Of a stretch of 64,000 bases of DNA, positions 16,861 to 25,259 are shown piece by piece; position 1 is the first letter of the stretch, and every line of letters starts with the position of its first letter. The DNA comes from Nocardia abscessus NBRC 100374. Its GTDB lineage: Bacteria; Actinomycetota; Actinomycetes; Mycobacteriales; Mycobacteriaceae. The position numbers and the translations under genes were made by a program. The notes under the pieces were generated by a model. The model made no database searches. It was given only the letters and a program-made list of their open reading frames with translations, and was not told the DNA's origin. Location: NCBI RefSeq assembly GCF_000308455.1, contig NZ_BAFP01000099.1, positions 62,001 through 126,000 of the forward strand. The letters run 5' to 3'.

Positions 16861-17637
16861 TCAGTCGATGGGCTCGTCGAGGGCGCCCTCGACCCCCTGA
16901 TCGGCCAATTCGGCTTTGACCACGCGATAGGCCGTGGCCTGGCTGTAGCCCCGGCGGGCGAGCATGCCGACGAGGCGACGAATCGCCTTCTCCCGATCCA
17001 GGTCTCGCGGCAGCGAGCGCAGTTTGCGGCGGACCAGCTCGCCGGCGCGCTCCTCCTCGTCGTCGGCGGTGATCGCGTCGAGGGCCGACGCGGCATCCGA
17101 CTGCGTGACGCCCTTGCGCCGCAGCTCCTGCGCGAGCGCCTGTTTGCCTTTGCCGGAGAAAGTGTGGCGGGAGTGCACCCATTGCTCGGCGAAGGCGGCA
17201 TCATCGATGAGGCCCACGTCGGCGAGACGTTCGAGCGCTCGTTCGCTCACCTCGGCCGAGTACCCTTTGGCCGCGAGACGCTGGGCCAGCTCGGCACGAC
17301 TGCGGGCGCGGACGGCGAGCAAGCGCAGGCATGCCTCTTTCGCCTGCTCGACCGTCCCGCCTTCGGATCCGGCCGCCACCGGACCCGCCGACCGGCCTTC
17401 GGGCCGACCGGAGTCGGTCGAGGACGAGCCGCTGTGCCCCCGCGCGTCGCGACGGCCGCGACGGGCCCCGGCCGGACGCGCCCGCTGCGGATCGGACGCG
17501 TCCGGCCGAGTTCCCATGGTGTCCGGTGCAACCGAATCACCTTCGGCTCTCCGGACGAGCTCGGATTCCTGTCCGCGGGGCCGGATGGCAGCCGGCGAAC
17601 CCGAGGCGGACAAAAGTTCTTCCAGCCGACGCCGCAT
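16861..17637 (-). CDS. recX: Regulatory protein RecX
   Basis: A 258-residue RecA modulator that blocks filament growth. The N-terminal 105 residues are Arg/Gly/Pro-rich and disordered. The RecX core follows with three helical repeats: ACLRLLAVRARSRAELAQRL, VGLIDDAAFAEQWV, RRKGV and RRGYSQATAYRVVK. RecX is normally about 150-175 residues, so the tail is an extension. The ATG at 17637 is a choice; a GTG at 17646 or an ATG at 17745 overlapping recA is possible. Co-transcribed behind recA. Confidence 0.88.
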   Translation of the reverse strand: MRRRLEELLSASGSPAAIRPRGQESELVRRAEGDSVAPDTMGTRPDASDPQRARPAGARRGRRDARGHSGSSSTDSGRPEGRSAGPVAAGSEGGTVEQAKEACLRLLAVRARSRAELAQRLAAKGYSAEVSERALERLADVGLIDDAAFAEQWVHSRHTFSGKGKQALAQELRRKGVTQSDAASALDAITADDEEERAGELVRRKLRSLPRDLDREKAIRRLVGMLARRGYSQATAYRVVKAELADQGVEGALDEPID

Positions 17638-17713
17638 ATCCCGCACCGCGTCGGACTCCGGCCGCCCGGGAGCGGCCGGACCTGTCCCGGGCGAGCGCCG
17701 ACCGTTCCTCGGC

Positions 17714-18757
17714 TCAGAAATCGGCGGGCACCTCCGCGGCCGCATCGGCCGTCACGTCGGCGCCGATGCCGAGCTTCTCCTTGATCTTCTTCTCGATCTC
17801 GTCGCGGACGTCGATGTTCTCCAGCAGGAACTTGCGGGCGTTCTCCTTGCCCTGGCCGAGCTGATCGCCCTCGTAGGTGTACCAGGAGCCGGACTTGCGG
17901 ATGAAGCCGTGCTCGACGCCCATGTCGATGAGCGAGCCCTCCTTGGAGATGCCGTGTCCGTAGAGGATGTCGAACTCGGCCTGCTTGAACGGCGGGGAGA
18001 CCTTGTTCTTCACGACCTTCACGCGGGTGCGGTTGCCCACCGCGTCGCTGCCGTCCTTGAGCGTCTCGATGCGGCGCACGTCCAGGCGCACCGACGCGTA
18101 GAACTTCAGCGCCTTACCGCCGGTGGTGGTCTCCGGCGAGCCGAACATCACGCCGATCTTCTCGCGCAGCTGGTTGATGAAGATCGCGGTGGTGCCGGAG
18201 TTATTCAGCGCGCTGGTCATCTTGCGCAGCGCCTGGCTCATCAGGCGGGCCTGCAGACCGACGTGGCTGTCGCCCATCTCGCCCTCGATCTCGGCGCGCG
18301 GCACCAGCGCGGCCACCGAGTCGATGACGATGATGTCGATGGCGCCGGAGCGCACCAGCATGTCGGCGATCTCCAGCGCCTGCTCACCGGTGTCGGGCTG
18401 GGAGACGAGCAGGGCGTCGGTGTCGACGCCCAGCTTGCGGGCGTAGTCCGGGTCGAGCGCGTGCTCGGCGTCGATGAACGCCGCCACGCCGCCCGCGGCC
18501 TGCGCGTTGGCCACCGCGTGCAGCGCGACGGTGGTCTTACCCGAGGATTCCGGACCGTAGATCTCGACGACGCGGCCGCGCGGCAGGCCGCCGATGCCCA
18601 ACGCCACGTCGAGCGCGATCGAGCCGGTGGGGATCACCGAGATGGGCTGGCGCGCCTCCTCGCCCAGGCGCATGACGGCGCCCTTGCCGAAGCTCTTCTC
18701 CACCTGGGCCAGCGCGAGCTCGAGCGCCTTGTCCCGGTCGTACGCCTGTGGTGCCAT
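17714..18757 (-). CDS. recA: Recombinase RecA
   Basis: A 347-residue recombinase for homologous repair and SOS induction. Walker A is GPESSGKTT; other landmarks are IIVIDSVAALVPRAEIEGEMGD, the L2 loop NQLREKIGVMFGSPETTTGG and KVVKNKVSPPF. No intein interrupts it, unlike M. tuberculosis RecA. The ATG at 18757 (MAPQAYDRDKALELAL) follows GGGGATCAGGA; the longer frame to 18829 would include the promoter. Two damage-responsive elements lie upstream, at 18807-18829 and 18849-18864. Confidence 0.98.
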   Translation of the reverse strand: MAPQAYDRDKALELALAQVEKSFGKGAVMRLGEEARQPISVIPTGSIALDVALGIGGLPRGRVVEIYGPESSGKTTVALHAVANAQAAGGVAAFIDAEHALDPDYARKLGVDTDALLVSQPDTGEQALEIADMLVRSGAIDIIVIDSVAALVPRAEIEGEMGDSHVGLQARLMSQALRKMTSALNNSGTTAIFINQLREKIGVMFGSPETTTGGKALKFYASVRLDVRRIETLKDGSDAVGNRTRVKVVKNKVSPPFKQAEFDILYGHGISKEGSLIDMGVEHGFIRKSGSWYTYEGDQLGQGKENARKFLLENIDVRDEIEKKIKEKLGIGADVTADAAAEVPADF

Positions 18758-18806
18758 GTCCTGATCCCCTTTTCGACGGGTGAGTCTCGTTCTGTGGTTG
18801 GCGCCT

Positions 18807-18829
18807 ACAGTAGAGCCCGGCACCGACAA
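18807..18829 (-). promoter_or_regulatory. RecA-NDp (PafBC-type) promoter of recA
   Basis: Read on the minus strand this is TTGTCGGTG, eight bases, then TACTGT. It matches the mycobacterial LexA-independent DNA-damage promoter consensus TTGTCRGTG-N8-TANNNT at every fixed position. The predicted start is about 43 bases before the recA ATG. Confidence 0.85.
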
Positions 18830-18848
18830 GTTCTGGCGACCAGACTAG

Positions 18849-18864
18849 ACGAACAAATGTTCGA
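18849..18864 (-). promoter_or_regulatory. SOS box (LexA site) of recA
   Basis: ACGAACAAATGTTCGA fits the mycobacterial LexA consensus TCGAAC-N4-GTTCGA with one mismatch in the outer flank. It lies 92-107 bp upstream of recA, just beyond the PafBC-type promoter. Confidence 0.9.
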
Positions 18865-18926
18865 GTCAAGTGACGCGCCCGGCGGAACGCGCACCGCATC
18901 CGCGGTCCCCGGCAACCGCCGCGCGA

Positions 18927-19095
18927 TCAGCGCACCAGCGTGATCCTGTCGGCGTCCAGCATCGTCTGCGCCTGTTCGAGCACGCGCGGAGACGGCGTCA
19001 CCTCGAGGCCGGTGATCCCGTCCAGCGCGCCGAGCCGCTCGGTCACGTACCGGTAGAGGTCCGCGGTGTCACGGCAGATGATCGAAGCGAACCTC
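18927..19095 (-). pseudogene. C-terminal fragment of an Lrp/AsnC regulator
   Basis: The last 50-odd residues (ICRDTADLYRYVTERLG then GITGLEVTPSPRVLEQAQ) match the ligand-binding RAM domain end of AsnC-type regulators. Upstream in this frame the sequence turns into Arg-rich nonsense; the preceding SEVRF of the family appears in another frame near 19095. The helix-turn-helix half is absent. A truncated, frameshifted remnant. Confidence 0.6.
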
Positions 19096-19208
19096 GGAAG
19101 CCGAGCGGCACGCCGTCGCCGCCTGACCGCGATCCGGCACAACGGGACGGCGGCGCCCGGCCGGGGCGCCGCCGCTGCCGCGCTCGCGGTCACCAGGCTG
19201 TTCGCGCC

Positions 19209-19658
19209 CTACCGCTGGGGCAGCACCGACTCGTCGCCCGGATCTCGCGGCCCGAAGATGCGCCGCTGGGATTCCTCGATCCGGACATCGTTGATGCTGG
19301 CCTCGCGCCGGGACATCAGTCCGTCCGACGCGAACTCCCACTGCTCGTTGCCGTAGCTGCGGAACCACCGGCCGGACTCGTCGTGCCATTCGTACTGGAA
19401 GCGCACGGCGATGCGGTTGCCGTCGAAGGCCCACAGATCCTTGCGCAGCGCGTAACCGTTCTCGATGGACCACTTCCTGGTGAGGAACTCGACGATGGCG
19501 TCGCGGCCGGCGAAGAACTCGTCACGATTGCGCCACACCGAATCTTCGGTGTAGGCGGCCGCGACCCGCTCCGGATCGCGGGTGTTCCAGGCGTTCTCGG
19601 CGGCTCGCACTTTGACCTGCGCGGATTCCGCGTCGAACGGGGGTAACGGAGGCCGCAT
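19209..19658 (-). CDS. DUF1348 NTF2-like protein
   Basis: A 149-residue single-domain protein of the nuclear-transport-factor-2 fold (cone-shaped pocket). Typical DUF1348 features are ENAWNTRDPERVAAAYTEDS, VWRNRDEFF, FLTRKW and WFRSYGNEQWEF. No defined reaction is known for the family. AGGAG precedes the ATG. It is the last intact gene of a run VOC, flavin-binding protein, NTF2 transcribed away from the CGNR regulator. Confidence 0.88.
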   Translation of the reverse strand: MRPPLPPFDAESAQVKVRAAENAWNTRDPERVAAAYTEDSVWRNRDEFFAGRDAIVEFLTRKWSIENGYALRKDLWAFDGNRIAVRFQYEWHDESGRWFRSYGNEQWEFASDGLMSRREASINDVRIEESQRRIFGPRDPGDESVLPQR

Positions 19659-19692
19659 GGGACGGCTCCTTTCTCAGAGGGTTCAGGGGGGT

Positions 19693-20577
19693 TCAGGGAT
19701 TGACGGGTGAAAGCTCGGCGGGCCCCCACCGCAGTGCTCCCCCGGGCCGCTCGACGACCTCTTCGACGGTGAAATCGAGAGAGCATTGCGCACCGGCGGC
19801 GAAGGTCCCGGGTTCCCAGACCAATTCGGCGGTGCCGGTGAGCTGCAAGGTCGCTCCGGTGGCCCAATCGGGGATCAGGATTCCGCAGCGCGGGTTGACC
19901 TCGATGTTGCCGAGCGTCATGAACATCGAATTGCCCCGGTAGTCCGGCCAGCGCAGCCGCGTGGGCGAAACCACTTGCAGGAACCCGGGATTCCCCCCGC
20001 GGTGCGAGGCGTCAGCGTTGCCGACTCCGTCCGCGGTCGCGACGAAGAACGTGTCGGCGGCCGTGATGGCGGCTTGCTGATCCGCGTCGAGTTCGACGCC
20101 GCGGCGTACGGCTGCCGACGAGGCGGCGGGCGCGTAGCTCTCGATATCCCGCCGGGAGATGTACTTGGGGCAGTTCGAGTACACCTGATCGGTGACGATG
20201 CGCAGGCCGGTGCCCTCCGGCGCCGATTTCCCGTTGACCCGCATCCGCCTGCGCCGCTGCGGTTGGAGGGCGATCATGCCGATGCGGGAGCGGTGGGTCA
20301 GCGCTTCGTGCAGCGGATCGGCGACCGCTGGCCGGGCATCGACCGTGATCGTCCGGTCGTCGACCGCCTGCACGAATCCCGGCCGCCCGACCAGTTCACT
20401 CGCCCACAGCCTGCCCGCCGCGTCGGCGGCGGCGAGCACCACCATCCGCTGTTCGGCCAGGAAGCCGGCGGCCACCGACGGGATATCGGGGCGGATCATG
20501 CGGCCGACCCGCTCGGCGATCTCCGCTTGGCCCATTTGGCGCTGGACGGCGACCTCCCCGTCGTGAAACGGTCCCAT
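19693..20577 (-). CDS. Pyridoxamine-5'-phosphate-oxidase-like FMN-binding split-barrel protein
   Basis: A 294-residue protein with two halves of the FMN-binding split barrel, the second starting near residue 175 (ADTFFVATADGVGNADASHRGG). It carries the usual GFLQVVSPTRLRWPDYRGNSMF strand and GILIPDW. Such proteins reduce or oxidise small molecules with FMN or F420; the substrate is unknown. The ATG at 20577 has GGGAGG at the right distance, so the GTG at 20580 is rejected. Thirty-two bp separate it from the VOC gene. Confidence 0.85.
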   Translation of the reverse strand: MGPFHDGEVAVQRQMGQAEIAERVGRMIRPDIPSVAAGFLAEQRMVVLAAADAAGRLWASELVGRPGFVQAVDDRTITVDARPAVADPLHEALTHRSRIGMIALQPQRRRRMRVNGKSAPEGTGLRIVTDQVYSNCPKYISRRDIESYAPAASSAAVRRGVELDADQQAAITAADTFFVATADGVGNADASHRGGNPGFLQVVSPTRLRWPDYRGNSMFMTLGNIEVNPRCGILIPDWATGATLQLTGTAELVWEPGTFAAGAQCSLDFTVEEVVERPGGALRWGPAELSPVNP

Positions 20578-20609
20578 CACGATCCTCCCTTCCCTATGCG
20601 ACCGACCGA

Positions 20610-21071
20610 TCAGAAGAAACCGCAGGTCGGGGCCGCGCCGCTGGGCGCGGGAGCGGCTTCGGCGCCGCTGGGCGCGTAGACCTCGAGCCGAATGCCATCG
20701 GGATCGGTGAAGAAGATCCCGCCGGAAGCGACACCCTCGCCGTGCGCCACCACTCCGTCGTGGGCGAAGGCCACCGAGAGCTCACGCAGCACCCGCTCCA
20801 CGGCGCGCACCTGGTCGATGCTGTCGACCTGGAACGAGAGGTGATGCAGGCCGGGCGTCTCGGTGGAGAACGTGCCGTCGCTCTGCTCCCACAGTGTGAC
20901 GACCAGCTTGCCGTCGGCACCGAGGAACGCCCAGCGGCGCTGGGCGTCGGTGCTCGCGGCGAGCTGTTCGAAACCGAGAGCCCGGCGATAGAACTCCACC
21001 GAACGATCCAGATCGGAGACGTTCAGGCCGATGTGCCCGGTGGCGAGCTGAGGTGCGGCAACGGCGGTCAT
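20610..21071 (-). CDS. VOC-family (glyoxalase/dioxygenase fold) protein
   Basis: A 153-residue protein with two beta-alpha-beta-beta-beta units. Probable metal ligands are His13 (GHIGLNVSD), the HHLSFQV histidines near residue 76 and Glu near residue 129 (GIRLEVYAP). The domain ends at about residue 132 and an Ala/Pro tail ends in TCGFF. First gene of the minus-strand operon; GAGGAGG before the ATG is strong. Likely a detoxifying lyase, isomerase or dioxygenase, or a binding protein. Confidence 0.88.
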   Translation of the reverse strand: MTAVAAPQLATGHIGLNVSDLDRSVEFYRRALGFEQLAASTDAQRRWAFLGADGKLVVTLWEQSDGTFSTETPGLHHLSFQVDSIDQVRAVERVLRELSVAFAHDGVVAHGEGVASGGIFFTDPDGIRLEVYAPSGAEAAPAPSGAAPTCGFF

Positions 21072-21106
21072 GGTGTTCCTCCTCGGAATGGTTAACCGTC
21101 TATTAC

Positions 21107-21178
21107 GATTTAACTAGTTAGAACATACTGAGCAGCGAACAGCGCTGTCAACCACTGAAACTGATTTAACTAGTTAGA
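21107..21178. promoter_or_regulatory. Paired 16-bp palindromic sites between the VOC operon and the CGNR gene
   Basis: GATTTAACTAGTTAGA occurs at 21107-21122 and again, identical, at 21163-21178, 56 bp apart. Each is centred on the perfect palindrome TAACTAGTTA. The first lies just upstream of the VOC gene and the second 15 bp before the CGNR gene start. The stretch is strikingly AT-rich for this genome. Best read as operators of the CGNR regulator for both directions. Confidence 0.7.
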
Positions 21179-21193
21179 GTGGAGGTGGCCGCC

Positions 21194-21742
21194 GTGGACG
21201 ACGACGCGCACTCGATACCCTCGGGCATGCCCGATCCACGCCCCCACCTCGGTGAACCGCTGGCGCTCGATCTGCTGAACACGCGATGGATCGAGCACGG
21301 ACCCCGAGATCTGCTCACCGATGTCGCCGGCCTGCGCACCTGGTTGACCTCGGCGGGCCTCGCCGATCGCGCGAGCGCCGACGAGGCGACCTTGAACGCG
21401 GTCCTGGCGGCCCGGACGGCCATCTACGACGTGGTCGTGCACGCCTCCCACGAGGGACTCGACGACGTGCTGGAACACGGCCGCATCCGCCGCGCGCTCA
21501 CCGCGTCCGGACCCGCCGATCTAGTGGAGGTGCCCCAGCGGCCCTGGCTGCCCGCCTGGCTGGCCGCCGACAACCTGCTGGAGCTGTTGCGCACCGCACC
21601 CGACCGGATCCGGCAGTGCGCGCACCCGGAGTGCGTGCTGTTCTTCTACGACACCTCGAAGAACGGAACCCGCCGCTGGCACTCCATGGCCACCTGCGGC
21701 AACCGCACCAAAGCGGCGCGGCATTACGCGCGAAAGGCTTGA
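21194..21742 (+). CDS. CGNR zinc-finger / ABATE-domain regulator
   Basis: A 182-residue protein. The N-terminal ABATE domain (about 15-125) starts near HLGEPLALDLLNTRW. The C-terminal CGNR zinc finger has C-x4-C (CAHPECVLFFYD) and the MATCGNRTKAARHYAR motif. The family is thought to act as transcription factors for stress operons. GGAGG at 21181-21185 sits eight bases before the GTG at 21194, so the two upstream in-frame GTGs are rejected. Divergent from the VOC operon, its likely target. Confidence 0.88.
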   Translation: MDDDAHSIPSGMPDPRPHLGEPLALDLLNTRWIEHGPRDLLTDVAGLRTWLTSAGLADRASADEATLNAVLAARTAIYDVVVHASHEGLDDVLEHGRIRRALTASGPADLVEVPQRPWLPAWLAADNLLELLRTAPDRIRQCAHPECVLFFYDTSKNGTRRWHSMATCGNRTKAARHYARKA

Positions 21743-21745
21743 GGC

Positions 21746-22990
21746 TCAGAACAATTCGTCGAGCAGCCGGTAGTACGCCAAGCGGCTTTCGTCCGGCTCG
21801 GTCAGCCCGTAGGCCGTGTAGAAGGCCGTCACCTCCGCTTCCCCGAAGTCCTCGCGCAGGTCACGCACGGCCGGCGCCAGATCGCGATAGCGGTCGGCCA
21901 CGCCGAGCGCGCCGACATCGAGGAGGATCTCGTTCTCCAGCACGTTCGGCGGAGTGAAATCGCCGTGCGCCACCACCAGATCCTCCTGGGCCGGGCGCTG
22001 CGCGAGCAACCGGGCGAGGACCTCCGCCGGGGTGGAGCCGGAGTTGTCGTCGTCGAAGTCGTCCGCGTCCACGAGGCCTTCCACCACGTGGCGACGCGCC
22101 TGTGCCAGCACGATGTCGAGACGTCCGTCGAAGGGGCACTCGCGGACCGGAATGCTGTGCAGCCGCCGCAAGACCGCGCCCATGACGGCGCCGATGGAGT
22201 CGGAATACGCGCGCTCGGAGCCGGATCGCGCGGCCAGACTGGGGGCGCCCGCGTCCGCGAGCACCAGCACGTCGTCTTCGAAAGCCGCGACCTCCGGCAG
22301 CGCGATCCCTCTGCCGCGCAACCAGGTCAGCCGCTCGTACTCGGCGACTGCCTTCGGTCCGCGTTTGAGCCAGTAGGCCCCGTCGACGAACGCCACCCCG
22401 CCACTCTTGCCCTCGTGCTCGTCCGACCAGCTCGGCGACTCGCCGAGCAGCGCGGCGACGGTGGGCGGCAACGGGATCGGCAGCTCGCCCAACGTGTCCA
22501 GGGCGGCGCGGGTGGACTCGATCTCCTCGGGATCGCCGTCCGTGACGCGTAGCCGCATCGCCTCGGTCAGCAGCGCGTGCGCCTCGGTCAGCTGATTTCG
22601 CTCGGCGAGCGCCTTGCCCAGGTGCTGCACGGCGAAGGAGAGCACCTCCGGATCGGCCGCGCGCGCGTGTTCCACCGCCCGCCGGTAGAGCGTTTCGGCG
22701 GTGCCCGCGTCGCCGCGATAACGGTAGACGTCGCCCAGGTTGATCCACACGCTGATCCTGCGCCGCTCGGTGTCCACCAGCTCGAGCGCGCGATCGAGGT
22801 GATCCAGCGCCTCGTCGTAGCGACCGAGCAGCATCAGCTCGATGCCGGTCTGCCGGTAGCCGGCGAAATCGTCGGGGCGGGCCTGCGCCACGCGGGCGGC
22901 CAGGCGCTGCGGGTCGTGCGGAATCATTCGCTGCCGCTCGTCGAACCGGTACAGCGGCTCGTCCCGATCCACCTGCCCGGGGGCGTTCAC
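21746..22990 (-). CDS. TPR domain fused to an APH(3')-type phosphotransferase
   Basis: A 414-residue fusion. Residues 25-160 are TPR-like helices (ELMLLGRYDEALDHLDRALE, NLGDVYRYRGDAGTAETLYRRA). Residues 175-414 form a small-molecule kinase like aminoglycoside 3'-phosphotransferases: VAHGDFTPPN gives the catalytic loop with Asp344, and LLDVGALGVADRY gives the metal-binding Asp358. Its role in drug inactivation is unproven; TPRs suggest a protein partner. The GTG at 22990 overlaps the DUF3046 stop (GTGA). Confidence 0.85.
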   Translation of the reverse strand: MNAPGQVDRDEPLYRFDERQRMIPHDPQRLAARVAQARPDDFAGYRQTGIELMLLGRYDEALDHLDRALELVDTERRRISVWINLGDVYRYRGDAGTAETLYRRAVEHARAADPEVLSFAVQHLGKALAERNQLTEAHALLTEAMRLRVTDGDPEEIESTRAALDTLGELPIPLPPTVAALLGESPSWSDEHEGKSGGVAFVDGAYWLKRGPKAVAEYERLTWLRGRGIALPEVAAFEDDVLVLADAGAPSLAARSGSERAYSDSIGAVMGAVLRRLHSIPVRECPFDGRLDIVLAQARRHVVEGLVDADDFDDDNSGSTPAEVLARLLAQRPAQEDLVVAHGDFTPPNVLENEILLDVGALGVADRYRDLAPAVRDLREDFGEAEVTAFYTAYGLTEPDESRLAYYRLLDELF

Positions 22991-23181
22991 CAGCGCGCCC
23001 TGGGGACGTCGAACTCGGCACACAGTGCGCGCCAGACATCGCGGGGATCCATCCCGGCTTCGATGGCGTCGGCTCCGGTCCGCCCGCCCAGCCCGAGGAT
23101 CACGTGGTCGGCCAGCAGGGCGTCGCCCCGGGCCACACCGAACTCGGTGTGCAACAGTTCCTGAAACTCGGTCAACCGCAC
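22987..23181 (-). CDS. DUF3046 protein (Rv2738c family)
   Basis: A 64-residue protein: MRLTEFQELLHTEFG, then LADHVILGLGGRTGADAIE and DPRDVWRALCAEFDVP, the hallmark of DUF3046. The gene is normally found right behind recA-recX; here the 19-22 kb block separates them. Function unknown. It is translationally coupled to the downstream TPR-kinase. Confidence 0.93.
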   Translation of the reverse strand: MRLTEFQELLHTEFGVARGDALLADHVILGLGGRTGADAIEAGMDPRDVWRALCAEFDVPRARW

Positions 23182-23246
23182 CGTCCCGAACTTACTCCCC
23201 TCCCGCGCGTCCCCTGGTCAGTGCCACACCCGGCACGCGCTCCCGG

Positions 23247-24404
23247 TCAGGGATGCACGGCGTGGCGGATCTGGTGGCACAGGGCGACGGGATCCGCGAA
23301 CTCGGTCGCGGTGGCAGCCTGCCCGGCGGCCTCGGTGTAGCCGGGATCGATGAGGATCTCCTGGACGGCGGCGCGGAGGGCCTCGGGTGTCAGCGGCCGG
23401 ACGACGATCGAACTGCCCTGTCTGGCAGCGCGATTGGCCAGCTCCCACTGGTCGCCGCCACCGGGAACGGTCACGATCGGGACGCCCGCGGACAGCGACT
23501 TGGCGAGCAGGCCGTGGCCGCCACCGCCCACGACGACGGAAGCGCGGGTCAGCAGTTCGTCTTGCCGCCCGAGCCCCGCCGTCGCCCACGGAGGAAGGTC
23601 GGCGGGCGGAGTGTCCAGCATCGAAATCGCCACGCGGACACCGGTTCCCTCCAGCGCTTCCAGGACGGTCTCGGTCATGCCCGCCACGCCGGTGTGCGCG
23701 GTCGACGGGGCCACCATGACCAGCGGCCCGTCACCGGGCGGAAGATCCAGGATCGCGTCGGTCGGTTCCCACAGCAGCGGACCGATCACATGGGCGGATT
23801 CCGGCCAGTCCGGTCGCGGCACTTCGAGCGCGGGCAACGTGGCGATCAACCGTGCGGCGGGGCCGGGGTCGACGGCCGGGAGACCGACACTCTCGCGAGC
23901 CCGCTCCCGCTGCCTGCGGCCGTTCCGGAGGGCCCGTGCGGTCATTCCGCGCAGCACACCGTCGCGTAAACGCCCGAGCGCGCCCGCGCCGGGTGCGAGC
24001 CCACTTCCGATGGGCGGCAATCCCTTCGACGGCAGATACAGCGGGTGCGGGGACAGTTCCACCCACGGGACGCCGAGCCGCTCGGCGGCCATCCCGCCGC
24101 CCGCGGTCAGCACGTCGGAGATCACCAGTTCCGGCAGCATGGCGCTCAGTTCGGGCAGGATCTCGGTGGAGATGTGCGCGGCCCGCTCGTGGATGCGCTG
24201 CCCCGCGTCGGCGTCGTCATCGACCGGCCGCGGTGCCAGGCCTTTGAGTCTGCGCACGCCGATGCCGGCGGCGAGCGCGGCGTCGAACCAGCGCGGACCG
24301 GTGAACAGGACCGGCTCGTCACCGGCTGCCAGGAACCGCAAGCACAACGCGATAGCGGGAAACGCGTGCCCGGGATCGGGCCCTGCGACGACGGCTATTC
24401 GCAT
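23247..24404 (-). CDS. MGT-type glycosyltransferase (Rv2739c family)
   Basis: A 385-residue GT-B glycosyltransferase of the UGT/macrolide type. The N-terminal domain opens MRIAVVAGPDPGHAFPAIAL. The C-terminal nucleotide-sugar domain has VVVGGGGHGLLAKSLSAGVP and PGGGDQWELANR, where an Asp-Gln pair contacts the sugar. The acceptor is probably a hydrophobic small molecule or lipid. The start at 24404 gives the normal N-terminus. Sixty-five bp upstream of DUF3046. Confidence 0.9.
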   Translation of the reverse strand: MRIAVVAGPDPGHAFPAIALCLRFLAAGDEPVLFTGPRWFDAALAAGIGVRRLKGLAPRPVDDDADAGQRIHERAAHISTEILPELSAMLPELVISDVLTAGGGMAAERLGVPWVELSPHPLYLPSKGLPPIGSGLAPGAGALGRLRDGVLRGMTARALRNGRRQRERARESVGLPAVDPGPAARLIATLPALEVPRPDWPESAHVIGPLLWEPTDAILDLPPGDGPLVMVAPSTAHTGVAGMTETVLEALEGTGVRVAISMLDTPPADLPPWATAGLGRQDELLTRASVVVGGGGHGLLAKSLSAGVPIVTVPGGGDQWELANRAARQGSSIVVRPLTPEALRAAVQEILIDPGYTEAAGQAATATEFADPVALCHQIRHAVHP

Positions 24405-24472
24405 GCGCCTAGCCTGCCACACTCCCCCGAGGGCGGACCGCACCCGCATCCGTGCCGACGCGAGTCGAGGGT

Positions 24473-25183
24473 TCAGCCGGCGAAGAAGAACAACTCGAAC
24501 CCGACCGCGCGCTCGGCGGGAAACCCCTCCTTGGGAGCGGTCGCCTGCTCGACGACGGCGCGTACCTGATCGGCGACGGGCTCGGAACTCAGCGCCTCGA
24601 GGTAGCGCCGGTGCGCGGCCAGCGACGCGGCGGCCTGCTCGACGGTGTCGGTGACGTCGACGGCGTGGGTGGCGGCCGGTCCCACGACCGCCGCCCACCG
24701 CGCCGACCACGGTTCCCATTCGGCGATCTCCGGGAAGATCCACTCGTTGCCCGCATCGGAGACGGCATCCAGCGCGGCCCGGCCGACCGCACGGTGATCG
24801 GCGCTGTTGACGTAGCCGGGCGCCCAGACGTCACCGAAGTTGAACAGCACCACCATCTCCGGCCGGTGCCTGCGAATGGCGGCGGCCAGGTCACGGCGCA
24901 GGCCGAGGCTCTCCTCGACGCGACCGTCCGGATAACCCAGGAACTCCACCTCCCGCACGCCCACCGCCTCGGCCGCCGCGATCTCCTCGGCCTCGCGCAG
25001 CGGGCCGGCGAGCGCGGGGCGCAATCCGGCGATACCGGCCTCCCCGCTGGTCACCAGCACGTAACGAATGTCCTTGCCCTGCCGGGTCCACCGGGCGACC
25101 GCCGCGGCGGCGCCGTATTCGATGTCGTCGGGATGCGCGACGATCACGAGGCCGCGCTGCCAATCTTCGGGAACTTGCTCCAC
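24473..25183 (-). CDS. PIG-L family zinc deacetylase
   Basis: A 236-residue LmbE/PIG-L deacetylase. The metal motif AHPDD is at residues 16-20 and the third histidine is in NSADHRAVG. The family removes acetyl from GlcNAc-type sugars (MshB and Mca in mycothiol metabolism, PIG-L). It is shorter than MshB or Mca (about 290-300 residues), so neither name is given. The neighbouring glycosyltransferase allows, but does not prove, a shared pathway. Confidence 0.88.
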   Translation of the reverse strand: MEQVPEDWQRGLVIVAHPDDIEYGAAAAVARWTRQGKDIRYVLVTSGEAGIAGLRPALAGPLREAEEIAAAEAVGVREVEFLGYPDGRVEESLGLRRDLAAAIRRHRPEMVVLFNFGDVWAPGYVNSADHRAVGRAALDAVSDAGNEWIFPEIAEWEPWSARWAAVVGPAATHAVDVTDTVEQAAASLAAHRRYLEALSSEPVADQVRAVVEQATAPKEGFPAERAVGFELFFFAG

Positions 25184-25259
25184 GAAGAGTCATTCAAACA
25201 CCGCCGGTACGCGACGGCGGTGCGCCGCCCCGCTGGGCGTCGCACCGCCGCGTCCGCCG

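Noticed and set aside
17714..18757. Intein in recA
   Set aside because: The protein is continuous and of normal length.
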